NCBI RefSeq assembly: GCF_030867145.1
Contig: NC_134428.1
Span: 21,245,537-21,309,536 of the forward strand
Direction of reading: 5' to 3'
From: Opisthocomus hoazin
Lineage: Eukaryota; Chordata; Aves; Opisthocomiformes; Opisthocomidae
Length of the DNA stretch: 64,000 nt
Position numbers and translations under genes: made by a program. A model generated the notes under the pieces. The model was not told the DNA's origin. It saw only the letters and a list, made by a program, of their open reading frames with translations, and ran no database searches. Of the stretch, positions 11,501 to 23,790 are shown one piece after another (position 1 is the first letter of the stretch; every line of letters begins with the position of its first letter).

Positions 11501-14500
11501 ATCTGAAACCTCTGTACATTACCAAAGCTGGACGTACGGCCCGTGTTGTCCCTGGAGCTCCTGCCTTGCATCACGCACCACAAGGAGAAAGGCCACAACC
11601 GGGTTCCTACAATATTATCGTTGGAAAAGGCTGTCCCCAACAGCAGACAAGGAGCCAAGTGCCAAAACCTTTGGGTTAGGCGTGTGTCCACGGCGCTGCA
11701 CGGCTGTGAGGATGAATAATATTGAAAGACAGGAATAACAGAGAAGAGAGGGAGGTCTCCATAAGATGTGTTCAGATTCCTGGCGCAGGCTGGTTCCTTC
11801 CGCGCGCTGTCGGGGGATGCTGCAGCTGCCAGGAGGGCACTGACTTGTGCCTCACCCCGCACAGACGGGCATCGCTCCTTCATACGACCCAATATGGGCG
11901 CTCTTGGCTTTAGAGAAAAATCACAATGTTAGCAAATGGCTGCAAGATGGAATGACAAAATGCAGCTGGGAATAGGACGCTTTTTTCCAATGGTAAAAGT
12001 AGAGAATGGCACACGAGCGGACATGGTGAGCATCTCCACTTGCAGCAGATCTTTATTACTTTGCTTAAAGCATTTCCTCAAGTGCAACCACAAGTTACTG
12101 GCCCTTTAAATAGAAAGAGTGACTTTCTCCTCCTCAGGACTTGCTAGTCAAGCCCTAATGCTTGTCACTGAACGAGGGGCCAAATTAGCTGCTCTTTACT
12201 TTAAAGACATGATGTCTCCTTCCTATATACCTGAAGGGCATCAGGATGCATCGGTGCTTCCACTTCTTCATCACCACAGTGGCATCTTAGAAACTGAGGG
12301 AGGAAAAAAAATATCAAAGCTAATGTGCCATTCCCTCCTGAAGCACTGTGTCAGGGGGTTGTACAAGGCACCCTCGACACAGGAGCTAAAAATTACAAAG
12401 CCCTTTTGCACTACTTCAGTTAATGAAACACTACAGTCATATATTAGGTCAAGCACAAATAACATCTACTATAGTTAATGTTGTAAAACGGCTTTCTTTT
12501 ACGCAGCTAAAGTTGTCCATAAAAATTTTCTGAGGCATTAATTTTCTCCAGTGAAGTATTTTAGAAAAGCTTGTCGAAGAGAAGTAATTGTGTTGGATTT
12601 GGAGAGTGTAGTGGAATTCTGTCGGCAGCAGAACCAGAGTCTCCAAGAGAAGGAGGCAAGCGTTGCTCCAGACTCTGTGTTGCAAATGAATTCCTTTGCT
12701 TGAGATTTCAAACGGCTGAATCATGGACATCCTTGGGCATGGTGGACTTCACAAAACACCCAGGCTCATAGCTGGGACCGTCTGGAGCTGGGTGAATGTC
12801 CTCTTTTAGGAAGCCTTGGGGAACAATGTACAGCCCATAGCTGTGGGTTCACACTATACTCCATGAGAGACCCCCAGGGAACACACGCGAAAAGACTGTG
12901 CGCTCATTGTATCTGCTGTTGCATGCATCCACTCTCTGCTACTTCCCTTTTAGAAGAGAAAAATCCATTCATTTTCTAATCCGCGCCTCCTCCCCCAGAC
13001 CCACACGCCATTTAGTGCCAGGAAGCGCTGATGAACGCGGCTCCTGCTTCTCAGAAACCTTCTTGGAAAAGATCACTTCAACCTGGACCAAGCGCAAAGC
13101 CTCTCCTTGATTGCCCTGGGAGCGACAGGCAGTCAGTAGCTCACACGATCACGTCCTCAGGGGTTTGAATATTGCTGATAGATTCCCAGTGAAAGTTCTG
13201 CATGTGACCATAAAAAGATGCTTGTCTTTAAAGTTTGTGCACAACGAGTGAAATCTTGGCCCTAGGAAAACGCAAATCTTCACCCCAGCCCAAGGCAAGG
13301 CTCCTGATGACCTGGTGGGGTCAGACTCTCGCTTCGTCCTCCCAAATCTGGAAGCAAGTCAGAAGTGTTGAGATTTGGGTGACAAAGCGCAGAACAACCT
13401 CACACGAACTCTTGTTGCTACCTGTAAACCAGCAGAAGCAATTTGGACATTTTTGGGGGGCAATAAGAAGAGGCGGCTGAGAAAGCATCGCAGATTTTAT
13501 TTCCAAACTTTCGTTGGATTAGGGCCCTTGTACCACTTCAAGATCCCACTGTGCCATCTGCTGTCAGCTTTTAATGCTAGCGAAATATAAAGCTTGCAAA
13601 AATAAAACTGCTTACCCAGTCCCTCTCCTAGGCTATATACCCTTAGCCCCAAAAAAGATCATACAAAACGAGTCTTTTTTAAGGGCTGCTTATACATGTA
13701 CATATCCTCCCAAGGGTTAGATGTAAAGAAATTCAGTGTTAATTTTAATGGGCTGCCACCTTTCTCTTATGGTGCAAACTACCAGAGCCTGCTCTGTGTA
13801 ACTGAGGAAAGACATTGGCTCATGTTGGCACTGTTTTTTAAATATTGAATTTTCTTGTTATATTGCTGTCCTCAAGGGCCGCTGAGCGTCACTTACCTGA
13901 CAGAGTTAGGCTGCAGACCTACTTAAATTATAGACTTAACCAGTTCCTCCTAAAAAAAATGTCACCTCCTTTTTTCTGTGATTGAATGTTGCTGTTTTAA
14001 TGGTGATGGTCAGCAGCTGATACATTCGCTTATCCACCCAGAAAGCTGGTCTGGCTTCTTTTAAGTTAGTATGAACTTGCCTAATAGAAGATGATCCTTA
14101 TTCCTAGAAACCCTGTGCTTTGGTGCCTATACACCTGTGTATTTTTTTTCTGCTGTACACAGGTGGAGCACTGTGGTAGACAACTTTGCCTAAAGTACTG
14201 CTCCAAAATACTCTAGTTCTACCTTGCATGATTGCCTTGCAAAAAATGAATGTCTTTGGAAAAATCCAGACATAGGTTAGGCATAGGGGTTGCACTCCGT
14301 TTCCTCTTTTTCTTCCCTTTCCCCACAATGTCTGCTGGCATCTCTGTAAGTGCGTAAACTGCAATGGGAAATAGGTGCTTGGCTTCCGCAGCTTTGGAAC
14401 AAACGCTGGCCTTGGCAAGGACCCTAGAGAGGATATTTCTGGGATGCTCTGAATTAATTTCTTTCTGCTGCAGGCTTTCATTTGCTCTTTATTTACCACT

Positions 14501-15323
14501 TTACATCATCACCAGAATCCTTGATGCTCACACGGTGTGACAGGAAGTTATTCATGAAGTGACATGATGGCAGTGGGCCCGTACATGTCCTGCTAGAGAG
14601 GCAGCACCAGCAAACACGAGTCTCACACACCAAGTCCCACCTGTGGATCAGGCTGGGCAAACCTTCCCACACCCTGCAGCCTGACAACAGCACTGCGAGC
14701 TGGCAGATGCCCTGGGTCAACACCTAAGAGTGAGGATTTAAAGCTGTAAGAGAAAATTGTCAACAGTGAAAAGCTGCTTTCACTGCTGTCGGGTAAGACA
14801 GAAGTTTGGGCTTCTGAAAGATAAATAAAGACCAAGATCTACTTCTTCTGTCCTGCCATGGACCTATGCCTTTGAGAACCCCAAGGAGTGTGGTTTAGCC
14901 CAAGCAAAAAGGGGCACCACCTTGTGACATCGTACGAGGGCCAGCGCAGCCAGCCGCACAACACACAGAGGTATCCCATGTTATTGCGACTTCACCAACG
15001 AACATCAAAAATAAAAAAAATATCAAATTATCTCATTTAATCCAGACATCTGGTAGTAATAATGGGGCTCTGCATTCTTGAGCACCATCTGCTGGTACAT
15101 TGTCCATGAACCAGTGACATGCACGCAGATGTAGAGCACCCTGTAACAGCTACTCTCACGTAAACGCACAGGGCTCCTGGCCAGCACTATGTACAGCATT
15201 TATGAGCTCCCCGTCAAACCTTACAGCTGAGATCTTGGGGCAAACTGCTTTCAGAGCAAAGTGTGAGAAGGTTTCCAGGTCCGTCCCAAGGCCACGTGCT
15301 GATGGTTGTATCCCCTCCTGCAG
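8581..15323 (+). other. AMZ1: rest of AMZ1 intron 1 (inferred)
   Basis: This stretch lies between the probable non-coding exon 1 and the first coding exon. It contains no recognisable coding exon. It holds a 31-bp-period tandem repeat at 11246-11338 and a TAAT-rich patch at about 10630-10750. Its status as intron depends on the exon 1 call. Confidence 0.5.
11246..11338. repeat. three imperfect 31-bp tandem units
   Basis: The block AGAATAATTYATAGGTAA-like begins at 11246, 11277 and 11308, exactly 31 bp apart each time. Divergence between units shows it is not recent. Confidence 0.75.
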
Positions 15324-15657
15324 GCAGTGCCACAGCCGGTGGGTCTCTCCGCAATGCTGCAGTGCAAACACACTCAGGAATTCAGCTTCGGGCCCCGGGC
15401 TCTGAAGGACGCGCTGATCTCCACCAACCCAGCCCTGCAGGAGCTCTATGCCAAAGCTTTCTCCAGGGCGGAGAAGCTGTTCCTCTCCGAGGCCTACAAC
15501 CCGCAGAGAACACTCTTCTGCACGCTGCTCATCCGGACAGCTTTCGACTGGCTCCTCAGCCATCCCGATGCCCCTGAGGACTTTGAGACGTTCTATCACG
15601 CCATGCTGAGGAGGAAGCAGAACTTCTATAGAAAGCACATTTACCTGCAACCTATAG
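15324..15657 (+). CDS. AMZ1: AMZ1 exon 2: 30 nt of 5' UTR plus first 101 codons
   Basis: The acceptor is the CAG at 15321-15323 after a C/T-rich stretch. Coding begins at 15354 and the donor is GTAATG at 15658 (phase 1). It encodes the N-terminal region, including FSFGPRALKDAL and EAYNPQRTLFCTLLIR, which are strongly AMZ1-like. The bases around the ATG are not a strong Kozak context. Confidence 0.93.
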
Positions 15658-18600
15658 GTAATGTGGGCATCTTTACGGAGCCACCTGGAAAGATATGGGA
15701 GGGAGGTGGGTGGTGCTGAACGCTGCTAACATCTTCTTCCAAGGACTAACCTGCAAAATGCAATTGCCATATCAAGGATAAGTGTAATACCAAAGGCTCT
15801 GACATGCCCCCAGTCCAGAGTCACAAGCCATGATGACAACCGTTAGTAGACCTGCCCTGTAAACGGTATGTGTGCCCCTGGCTGGGACTTGCTATGAATA
15901 TATGTATGCATACATACATATCTATATGTAAAACAATGCTGGATAAAACAGCATTTCTGGAGCTCCATCCCTGATGGTTCATTAAAAACAGCCACCCATT
16001 CCCACATTCTTTCTGCACAACTTAACTAGGAGACAACCTTCCTAGCCCATCTGCTCTGCTAATTGAGAGATCATACTCATGTCCTGAGCCACTTCTCAGA
16101 AAGACCCCCTGTTCTCCTCCATACCTGTATAACCATCTAGAGATGTCTGCCACATCCCTGAGTAAGCAATCAACTTTAGAATGAGCCAGCCTTCCTTTTC
16201 CCCAGTTGCTGTGGCCAGCTCCACAAAACCCCTTCAGACCCTATGGTTCACCCTGGCTTTAAGGAACTGCTAATAAAGACCTTCTTTTCTTAGACTTAAT
16301 CGAAGGGCCTGCTGGGCTCTCGCTGCTGGATTCCCTCCAGAGCTGCGTGGAGTCTTTCTTCCTGGGGCTCCGTGTGAAGTGCCTTCCCTCCATCCCCATC
16401 TCTTCCATTCACTGCTGCTACCGCCACAGCCGGGACTCGGACAGGGTGCAGCTCCACGCAGGTAAGGACCTGGGAGCCCGGGCAGCCATCGGCTTGGCAC
16501 GCGGGCACGAGCCCTTCCTTAGGAAATGCCTGAAATAGCCCTCCATTGCCTGAGCAGGGAGGGGATGAGGAAGGGAGTGAAAAGGGAGAAATCCTGTTCC
16601 CGTGGAAAACCCAGAACTTTGAGGCTGGAAACAGGAATACAAACCAAAGTGACTTTCATCATATTTTCCTCCGCTGTTTGTGTTTTTCAGTGCTGTTATG
16701 TTTAGGTCTAGTGCTGCAACGTGATCGCATCAGCTCCGCGGGGCAAGGCACTGCAGATTTGGTGTAGTCTGAGCTCTCCCATCTCTTGTCCAGAGCCAAA
16801 GTAAATCAGTGGGCTGGGTGGCACAGGTGGGGAACTCGCTGGCCTTTCATATTCGGAAATTCAGGTTCAAGTGTCACACGGCTCCCCAGGGAAATGGGTT
16901 TATCAGCTGCCAAACTCACACTGGACAAACATCCCTCTGGAACAAGCTGTGTGCGGGTACCGCAGGCAGCACAGGCTCAGCACAGACCCAGCAGTGCGGC
17001 TGCTCCAGCTCAGGTCTGAAATGCCTGAGCAATGAGAAATTCTTCTACTTCCAGGCACTTCTTTCCATGGGTCAGTACTGAATTCATGTACATCTCTGCC
17101 CTTAGCTCTGTTTTAAGTCTCTGCTTAGCACCACTTCAGAAGTCAGGTCTGCTTATACTTGAGGGGATCGGCTACACAGCAGCGACTCTCCACCTGAGAT
17201 ACTGAATCCAGCAGCTCTGCCTATCTGTGGCTTGGATTGCATCCTCCTTCCCATTAACAGGAGAAATTCAGGCTCTTGCATGCCTTCTAGGGCTGCTATA
17301 TTTTAATGAGTATCTCTTGTGTTTGTCTAGATGGGATCTTGAATTTCCTGAAGAACAACAAGCCCATGGATGCCCTGTGTGTCCTTGGGCTCACTCTGCT
17401 GGACCTTTATCCATGTGAGACCTGGAGCTTCACATTCAGCAAATTCCTGCCAGGACAAGGTAGGATTGGTGTCCCATGATCTCCTAGCACAGGGTGCAAA
17501 TAAGGTCAAAGAACCCTTCCCTGGGAGACTGGGATAGCCAGATCTTATCCTTAACAACCTTAACAAGAACTGGGTTTTCCCGATTTAAAATTAGGGGAGT
17601 CAGGGCTGCTGATCCAGACAGAGGTAACTGAGGTGCTACAAACCTTTTGGGAAGTGGGTCTCATCACAGCCTCTGTGCTCAGCTGGGCAACAGACAACTA
17701 CTACAACAGCTCTCTTCTCGCGCTGCCGAAGCTGAGAGACAGTCGTAAGAGCACTGATACCTAACTCGAATGCGCTTCCTTTTACAGAGGTGGGAGTCTG
17801 CAGCTTCGCCAGATTTTCTGGGGACTTCCCCCAGGCTGGCTGTAGCAGTTTGAATCCACTCACGCAGAAGGAACGGTTGTGTGAAGTCAGCAAGGAAAGC
17901 CGAGACCGGCCATTGCCATTCAGTGCCCAAGAGATGGTCCAGTGCTGTAAGGTAGGACCAGCAATCTCCTGCGTCGCTTATTTCTTGCCATGTAGGGTTA
18001 AATATTTCAGGCCTGGGCATAATCCACGTCCCAGCTCAGTGAAGCAGGCGAGAGAATCTGCTCCCAGGAGATGCAGGCAATGACAGCTAGGTCCACGCAC
18101 TTCCACAGTCCTAAAGAGCTTGTAGTTTAGTGCACTACAGAGACAACTCTTACTCCCCTTGCCCCTGGAGCAAACTACAGCCTCAGCTGTCTAGTGAGGC
18201 TACAGGACTTGCCTTATGCCATGAAGCGACACTGAGACACAGCCCAGCTCCCTGGCTCACGCCTGGGTCAGCTGAGCGTTTTGCTTGTCAGGTGATGCAT
18301 CTCCCATTAGATCTGGCAGCTGATGAAGTATCTGGAGGTTAATCAGAATATCTAGTGGAGCTGGGTGTTAACTAACGGAGGGCTGGGAAGGGGCGACTGT
18401 GTCTTCCTCAGACATCGGTATCCATGCAGGGAGAGGACCGCTCGCCACAACTGCTTACGTGGACAGAGGAGAATACCTCAGACAAATTTACACGTGTATT
18501 TACATGCAGATGCCCGTAAACCCCATTCATGTCCAACACATCCTCGTCACGAGTGCTGTCCGCCCTCATCCCAGCATCTCCCCCGTGCCTTCATGCCAGC

Positions 18601-21600
18601 CCTGCTTCTAGCATTTCTCCCAGAGCTGGCCCACGCAGAGCAGCCGCACCAACACCCGCGATGCCGTGTCTCTCTGCCTCCCCTGGACTTTGCTCAGGAC
18701 TTTCTAGTCTGAGGTCTCTGCCTGTAGTCATTTCAGATGATGTTAGGTGGCAATGGGAGGAGGAGGGGAAGCCTCCATCCTCAGCCTTTCCACGGTTGCC
18801 AATTCCTAAGGCAGTCGTTCTTGGCCAGCTGACTCCAGCTTCGTTTTTGCTTTGGCAGAAATGTAAAGAGCGTCTGCTTTGGAAGGACCCGGATTGGTTA
18901 TTGCCAATAGCTTCGTGCAGATTTCTCACATGGACAGTGCTGCTCTTTTCAGTCCCCAGTGGAACTGTTTTTCCCACTTAAAAAAAAAACAAACAACCAA
19001 CCAAATGAAAACCAAACAGCACACTGTCCTTGGGGAAGAGCGTGACAGCAGCACCGCCCTATGGCTCTGAACATTCTATCTACAGGGTCTTCCCACAGCT
19101 GCTTCTAAAAAACACACCCTTCCTCCTCCACCATACAAACATGGACATGGGGTACCTGGGAAGAAAGTAGACGCGTTCCCCTTGTGCCTTGGAAGAGCCC
19201 AGGCTGAAGGAGCACCAGGGCTGAGCAGCGAGTCCATTAGACTGTCGGGGAGTGGGGACGGTGGAACAGCAGAGGAGGGGGCAGTGGAGGCAGGAGTGAC
19301 CCTGTGCTCCTGTCATTTTTGTTTTCCTGAAAGGTGACCTGTCATGAGATATGTCACCTGATGGGGCTGGGGACCTGCCGCTGGCTGCAGTGCATCATGC
19401 AGGGCGCGCTGAGCCTGGACGAAGCCCTGCTGCGGCCCCTGGAGCCGTGTCCCATCTGCCTTCGGAAACTGCAGCACGTCGTGGGCTTCAAACTCATCGA
19501 GCGCTACAGGGTGAGAGAAACAGACCCGGCAGCAAAGCCAAGGGGACAGAGCAGGGAGCGGAGCAGCTCATCCCAAACCACGGCATTACGCGTGCTGCAG
19601 CAGCGCATTAAACGCAGACACTCTCAGGGCAAGGTGCTAAGAACGAAAGCTTGCACCTAAGCAAGGGGGGGTGTTGTACACATGGCCTGGGGCTAACATA
19701 GCACTTTACACAAGCTCTGGGGCTTTTGGCTGTTCACAACAGGGGACAGTGCAACGGTCTGACCACGTTTGGCTACTTCCAAAAATGAGGTGGGGAGGGC
19801 AGGCAGATTTCAAGCCAAAGCAGCAGTGAGCGCAGCGATTCCCACATCTGTTCCCTTCCCTGTGTGCCACCATGGTTTTCTGCCTCTCTGGGGCTGCTAG
19901 TAACAGGGAGAAAATACGAAACGCATACATTGCTGCAGTTCCTCTGTTTAAAGATATGAGAAAGGATCCCAAATTGTTACCTAGTAACAAGTGGCAGGTC
20001 CCAGGCTCATCTTTTGTCTCTTCTCTCCCACCCATAAAACTGCTGACACCACATTTAGACAACAGCAGGAGTCGTGCTAAGATGCCCTTAGCTCTAGACA
20101 GGGTTTTCTACCTCTGCTGTCTGAAAAGCAGGATTCTGTAGCCAAGTGCGTGGTGGAATAGAAATAATGTCATAATTCTTAATCAGCACCCTATTTTCTC
20201 CCTGGTTATAATTCCTGTCTGACACACATCATGTTCAGAGACAGCATTTTCCACAGCTGCCTATTATAAAGTCTGTGCGTTATATTTGTAACAAGATACA
20301 TGCGAGATAGTAGGATGCCTCTAGTTTCATTCAGCTTGGAATCGGAGGCACAGAAGCACAGCAAAGGATGGGGGAAAAACCACATTTGTGTGGTTTCGCT
20401 GTGTGTCTGCGGTGGTTTTAGACCCATCTCTGACTCCACGGCTGTTTGGTCCCTGCTTCTGTCCAACAGCTGCCTAAAGTGCCCAGACTACCAGAGGAAT
20501 AAATTCTGGTTTATTTAAACACCCAACCTGTCAGCATCCAGCTACTGCTTTCTAGAAGAGAACTGCCATCTGCATTAAGCTTTTCTAGAAGCATTTTTGC
20601 CTTCACACCTGCAGTAAATACTGTAATTGGCTCAGCATCCCCTGGCACCAGTGAACACAAACCTAAGAGAGGATATCCTGCCAAATGTCACATCTGCTTC
20701 CTCAACAAGGAAAAGCTCAGCTAGACAGAGTACAAGCTGGTATAAGAGTTGTGATAATCTCTGTAAGAAGCTTTGCTATAACATTAGGAAGAAATATAAA
20801 TGCCAGAGATGAATTAAATAGTTAAGGAAGCTGACAGAAGAGAGCACAAAGCATTTGGAGACAGTATCAGACAGCAGTTACTTGCTAAGCACGTTCTGAG
20901 AGGCTGTGGCTGGCCAAGCGCAAGTCTGCAGTCACGTTTCCCTTTGGAAAGCTAGCACGGATCCCCACGGCCACGCAGCAGCCCCAGACGCTTGCAGTGA
21001 CCACAGGAAATGCCAGACCCAAAGCTGCTCCTGGCCAGGAGCAGGTAATGCTGCTGAAGTCGGCGACTGAGGCACGGCTACGGGCAGAAGAGCGTGCGGG
21101 ACAGGAAACCAGTCCTTCTGCGGGAGGAAGAGCCCCTCAATTTATCCGAGCTGCACTCAGACACATACTCCATTTTTTCCCGATTCCAGCGTGAGTCATC
21201 TTGACAACTGAAAGCAAAATCAGTTCTCGAGGTGCTTCCCCGCCACAGCCAACCGCTCCACCTGCTGCTGCAGCATCCCAGGCTGTGCTGCACGCAGCGC
21301 CTGGGTCAGTCTGCAGCGGCCGCGGCTCAGGATGGCGAGGAATTCATCCTCACCGCAGTGTTAATCACAGTATCTGCTCTCGGGCAGAGGGGTTTGAAAA
21401 ACTTCCCAGTGCCAAACCTGGAGCCCCTTGAGGTGGGAAACAGCTTTCATTCTTAGCGACTGACTTGGGGTGAGCAGCCACCCTGCAGATAAGCTAAAAC
21501 TGTGAAGAGGTTACCCCTTTCTAGTTAGATAGGAGAACGTAAAAAGAGGCTGCAGCCCTGCAAACCCTTCCTAAATTTGAATCAATGAATTACCCAAAGG

Positions 21601-23640
21601 ATGAGAGACAAGAAAGATGCTGGGGTTTTGGTAGCGATCTTCAGTCAATCATCCCTTCCTTTTGCCTCAAATAATCCAGATATACTGTTTGAACATCCTC
21701 ATCTCCACAGCTTTTTCTCTTCTTGGGAATTGTGCGAAGTAGCAGCTGTGATTCCTTTACAGATTCACTACTCCTGGGAATTTTAAAAGACATTATAAAA
21801 CGCAGCTTTCAAATAGCTTTGCTGTCCCCTTCCTCAGTCTGGCTCCTCTTGCAGCTTCTGGTGCCTTCTTTGTTTTCTAAACCCAGAGGGAGCGAAGGGC
21901 TCTTGGAGGTGGGACGAGGCAGGAGAAAAGTTGTCCCTTTACATTTTTTCTTGCCCCAGAAGGAGGGGGCAGGGTGGATTAACTTTGCTGAAAGAGTCCA
22001 TTTTATTCTTGTATGAAATTCTTCCCTGAGGCTTCATGCACAGACTGAAATGAGAAACAGGGCCTATGTCTCCCACCCACTCAATCTGAGCTCTTTATCC
22101 TTGCTGCCACTTGCCTGAAGAGCAAGCGATGGAGGAGGGAAGGGGGGAGGGAGCAGCCGGGCGTGGCGGGAGAAGGGAGCTGTGCACGGCTGGAACCCTC
22201 CTGCCCGCTTCCCAAACGCCACAGCTCACCCCGAGCCGAGCACACACGGACCCAGCGTCTCAGGTTCGTGCTCTGCCAGCCCTGTGTGTCCCAAAGCAGT
22301 TGCAGGGCTTTGCAAAGGTATCAGCTGGGAGCTGCAGAAAGTAAAGGTAAAGAAATAAGCCACAGGGTGTGAAAAAGCTGAAAAACACACAGAAGAAAAA
22401 AAACCCCAGCAAGGCAGACAAGGAGATCACCTTTTATCCAGCGATGACTGGAGTACTGTGGTTCGTTCCCCAAAGCATAAGGAATGAGCGTGCCAGAAGC
22501 AGCCTGTTATATGCCCCATTGTAGCATTTAATATTTAAAAAGGAAATTGTCTTAGACATTTTCCTTTCATTAATTCTTTCCCGGAGCCCAACCTCCCCCT
22601 TGTGCATTTCAGCTCGAGAGGGGAAGAGCTTTTCTTAGGAATAAAATGCACGCTACCACAGCAGTTAACAACACGATGAAACAAGATTCTCCACTGCTAT
22701 CTCAGGAGCTTTTATAATAACACAGCCTCCTCTAGAGAGGAGCTTGGCTCTTGTGGAGATGACATCCACACAGCGAGGAGCAATTTTGTGCTGGTTTCTC
22801 CTACCATCTTCAGTAATAGGGCAGATACAGTCCACATCTGACCAGAGGCAGCTCTGCCACAGATGCTGACTCCAAGAAAACGGGACAAGAGAAAGCCCCT
22901 GCTTCGTAAGGTAACCATGAGTAGTGTCTGAACCCATCTTCTGGCAGAGGGGACCACAGCACCTGAAGCTGAGCCACCCAAGATGAGTAGGTTTACCTGA
23001 CAAACACTAGGAAAGGCGTAACTGTTTTCTCTCATTCTCTGAACTGAAACCTTTTTTCCTCTCATCACAGAAGCTCTATGCTTGGACACAGACTGTACTG
23101 TCCACGTGGCCAAGGCAAGAGTCAGCAGACCTGTCCGCCTCAGAGGACATCCTTCCGTTCAGCTCCGACTCTGGGATGTGCTGCGAGAACGACTCAGAGG
23201 CTGTGACCTCCCTGTCCGAGCCGCTGACGCCAGACACTTGCAGCCAGGCCCTCTCCATCGGCCAGGAGCTGGAACAGGACGAGCACTCGTGTTCGCTGGC
23301 GGAGGCGCACAGCCAGCCCCAGCTCGCCGGGCCCACCAAGTCCACAGATACCATTAAAGATTACGAACTGTGGCTGGAGACGTGCATTGCTGCCCTAGAG
23401 AGGAACGTCTCTGAGGAGGAACTGGCGCAAGTCGACAAGGCCGTGGACGCCCTGGCGAAGTGGGAAATGTTCACAGGACAACTGCCTGCTATGAAGAAGG
23501 ACCTACTCTTTGCTAGGGACAACACTGGGCTACGGAAAGTTCTCGGAGACAAATTTTCCTCCCTGAGGAGGAAACTGAGTTCCAGAAAACTGTCCAAAGG
23601 GGAATCGTCCCCTCATCATTGGCGGTGGGAGGAAAACTAG
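15354..23640 (+). CDS. AMZ1: archaemetzincin-1, zinc metallopeptidase (six coding exons)
   Basis: Coding exons are 15354-15657, 16294-16461, 17331-17459, 17788-17951, 19334-19510 and 23071-23640; every intron is GT-AG and the phases join cleanly. They sum to 1512 nt, or 503 residues plus stop, close to human AMZ1 (about 500). The zinc-binding motif HEICHLMG lies at residues 259-266 and is followed by C270, C275, M277 and a CPIC at 294-297. This is the archaemetzincin signature HExxHxxGxxxC plus four cysteines. Family knowledge: a secreted or cytosolic-type aminopeptidase-like metalloprotease with an extra cysteine-bound zinc; natural substrates are poorly known. The start is the ATG before LQCKHTQEF, as in the family; the frame stays open back to the acceptor at 15323. 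The C-terminal 190 residues match AMZ1, not the shorter AMZ2. GNA12 downstream supports AMZ1 by synteny. Confidence 0.96.
15658..16293 (+). other. AMZ1: AMZ1 intron 2
   Basis: GT-AG intron of 636 bp, phase 1. It contains an AT-rich TATG/TACA simple repeat at about 15897-15930. Nothing else was recognised. Confidence 0.9.
15897..15930. repeat. TATG/TACATA simple repeat
   Basis: Alternating tetranucleotide-like AT-rich stretch in AMZ1 intron 2. Confidence 0.7.
16294..16461 (+). CDS. AMZ1: AMZ1 exon 3
   Basis: The acceptor is TTTTCTTAG ending at 16293; the donor is GTAAGG at 16462; phase 1 at both ends. It encodes FFLGLRVKCLP and the SRDSDRVQLH segment, both recognisable in AMZ1 proteins. The intron before it is only 636 bp. 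Confidence 0.93.
16462..17330 (+). other. AMZ1: AMZ1 intron 3
   Basis: GT-AG intron of 869 bp, phase 1. No further feature recognised. Confidence 0.9.
17331..17459 (+). CDS. AMZ1: AMZ1 exon 4
   Basis: The acceptor is TTTGTCTAG ending at 17330; the donor is GTAGGA at 17460; phase 1. It encodes DGILNFLKNNKP and ALCVLGLTLLDLYP, then WSFTFSKFLPGQ. This is the core strand-helix region preceding the metallopeptidase motif in the family. Confidence 0.93.
17460..17787 (+). other. AMZ1: AMZ1 intron 4
   Basis: Compact GT-AG intron of 328 bp in phase 1. Nothing else recognised. Confidence 0.9.
17788..17951 (+). CDS. AMZ1: AMZ1 exon 5
   Basis: The acceptor is TTTTACAG ending at 17787; the donor is GTAGGA at 17952; it enters in phase 1 and leaves in phase 0. 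It encodes VGVCSFARFSGDFP, a variable insert of about 25 residues, then EMVQCCK leading into the zinc motif. The preceding intron is 328 bp. Confidence 0.92.
17952..19333 (+). other. AMZ1: AMZ1 intron 5
   Basis: GT-AG intron of 1382 bp in phase 0. It includes an A/C-rich simple stretch at about 18980-19020. Open frames on both strands (for example 18529-18981) have no recognisable domain. Confidence 0.9.
19334..19510 (+). CDS. AMZ1: AMZ1 exon 6 with the zinc-binding site
   Basis: The acceptor is CTGAAAG ending at 19333; the donor is GTGAGA at 19511; exactly 59 codons, phase 0. It carries the whole catalytic signature: H259, E260 and H263, the glycine at 266, cysteines 270 and 275, M277, and the C-x-x-C at 294-297. 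All catalytic and structural residues are present, so the enzyme is predicted active. Confidence 0.96.
19511..23070 (+). other. AMZ1: AMZ1 intron 6
   Basis: The largest intron between coding exons, 3560 bp, phase 0. No exon, repeat family or RNA gene was recognised. An AT-rich patch lies near 22510-22580. Confidence 0.88.
23071..23640 (+). CDS. AMZ1: AMZ1 last coding exon, C-terminal tail
   Basis: The acceptor is CTCATCACAG ending at 23070; the stop TAG is at 23638-23640. It encodes 189 residues: an acidic and serine-rich linker (SSDSGMCCENDSE, SEPLTPD), then a helical part with VDALAKWEMFTGQLPA, then a basic tail with LRKVLGDKFSSLRRKLSSRK. This tail distinguishes AMZ1 from AMZ2. Its function is not established; the basic end could bind acidic partners, which is inference. 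Confidence 0.94.
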   Translation, partial: KLYAWTQTVLSTWPRQESADLSASEDILPFSSDSGMCCENDSEAVTSLSEPLTPDTCSQALSIGQELEQDEHSCSLAEAHSQPQLAGPTKSTDTIKDYELWLETCIAALERNVSEEELAQVDKAVDALAKWEMFTGQLPAMKKDLLFARDNTGLRKVLGDKFSSLRRKLSSRKLSKGESSPHHWRWEEN

Positions 23641-23790
23641 GCTGGGGCTGCCTTGGGTTGGGCCAGCTTTGCTCCCACGGCTTTGGTTACATTACTGCCC
23701 CGCTTCCGACCTTTCTCACCACAAGCTGTTGCTGTCGGAGACAAACAGCAACTCCCCCCAGGAATAAAAGTTGTTTCTTTTTCTGAGATT
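23641..23790 (+). other. AMZ1: AMZ1 3' UTR and polyadenylation region
   Basis: A canonical AATAAA stands at 23763-23768, only 123 nt after the stop, and is followed at once by a T/GT-rich stretch. That would give a very short 3' UTR. More distal sites cannot be excluded. Confidence 0.65.
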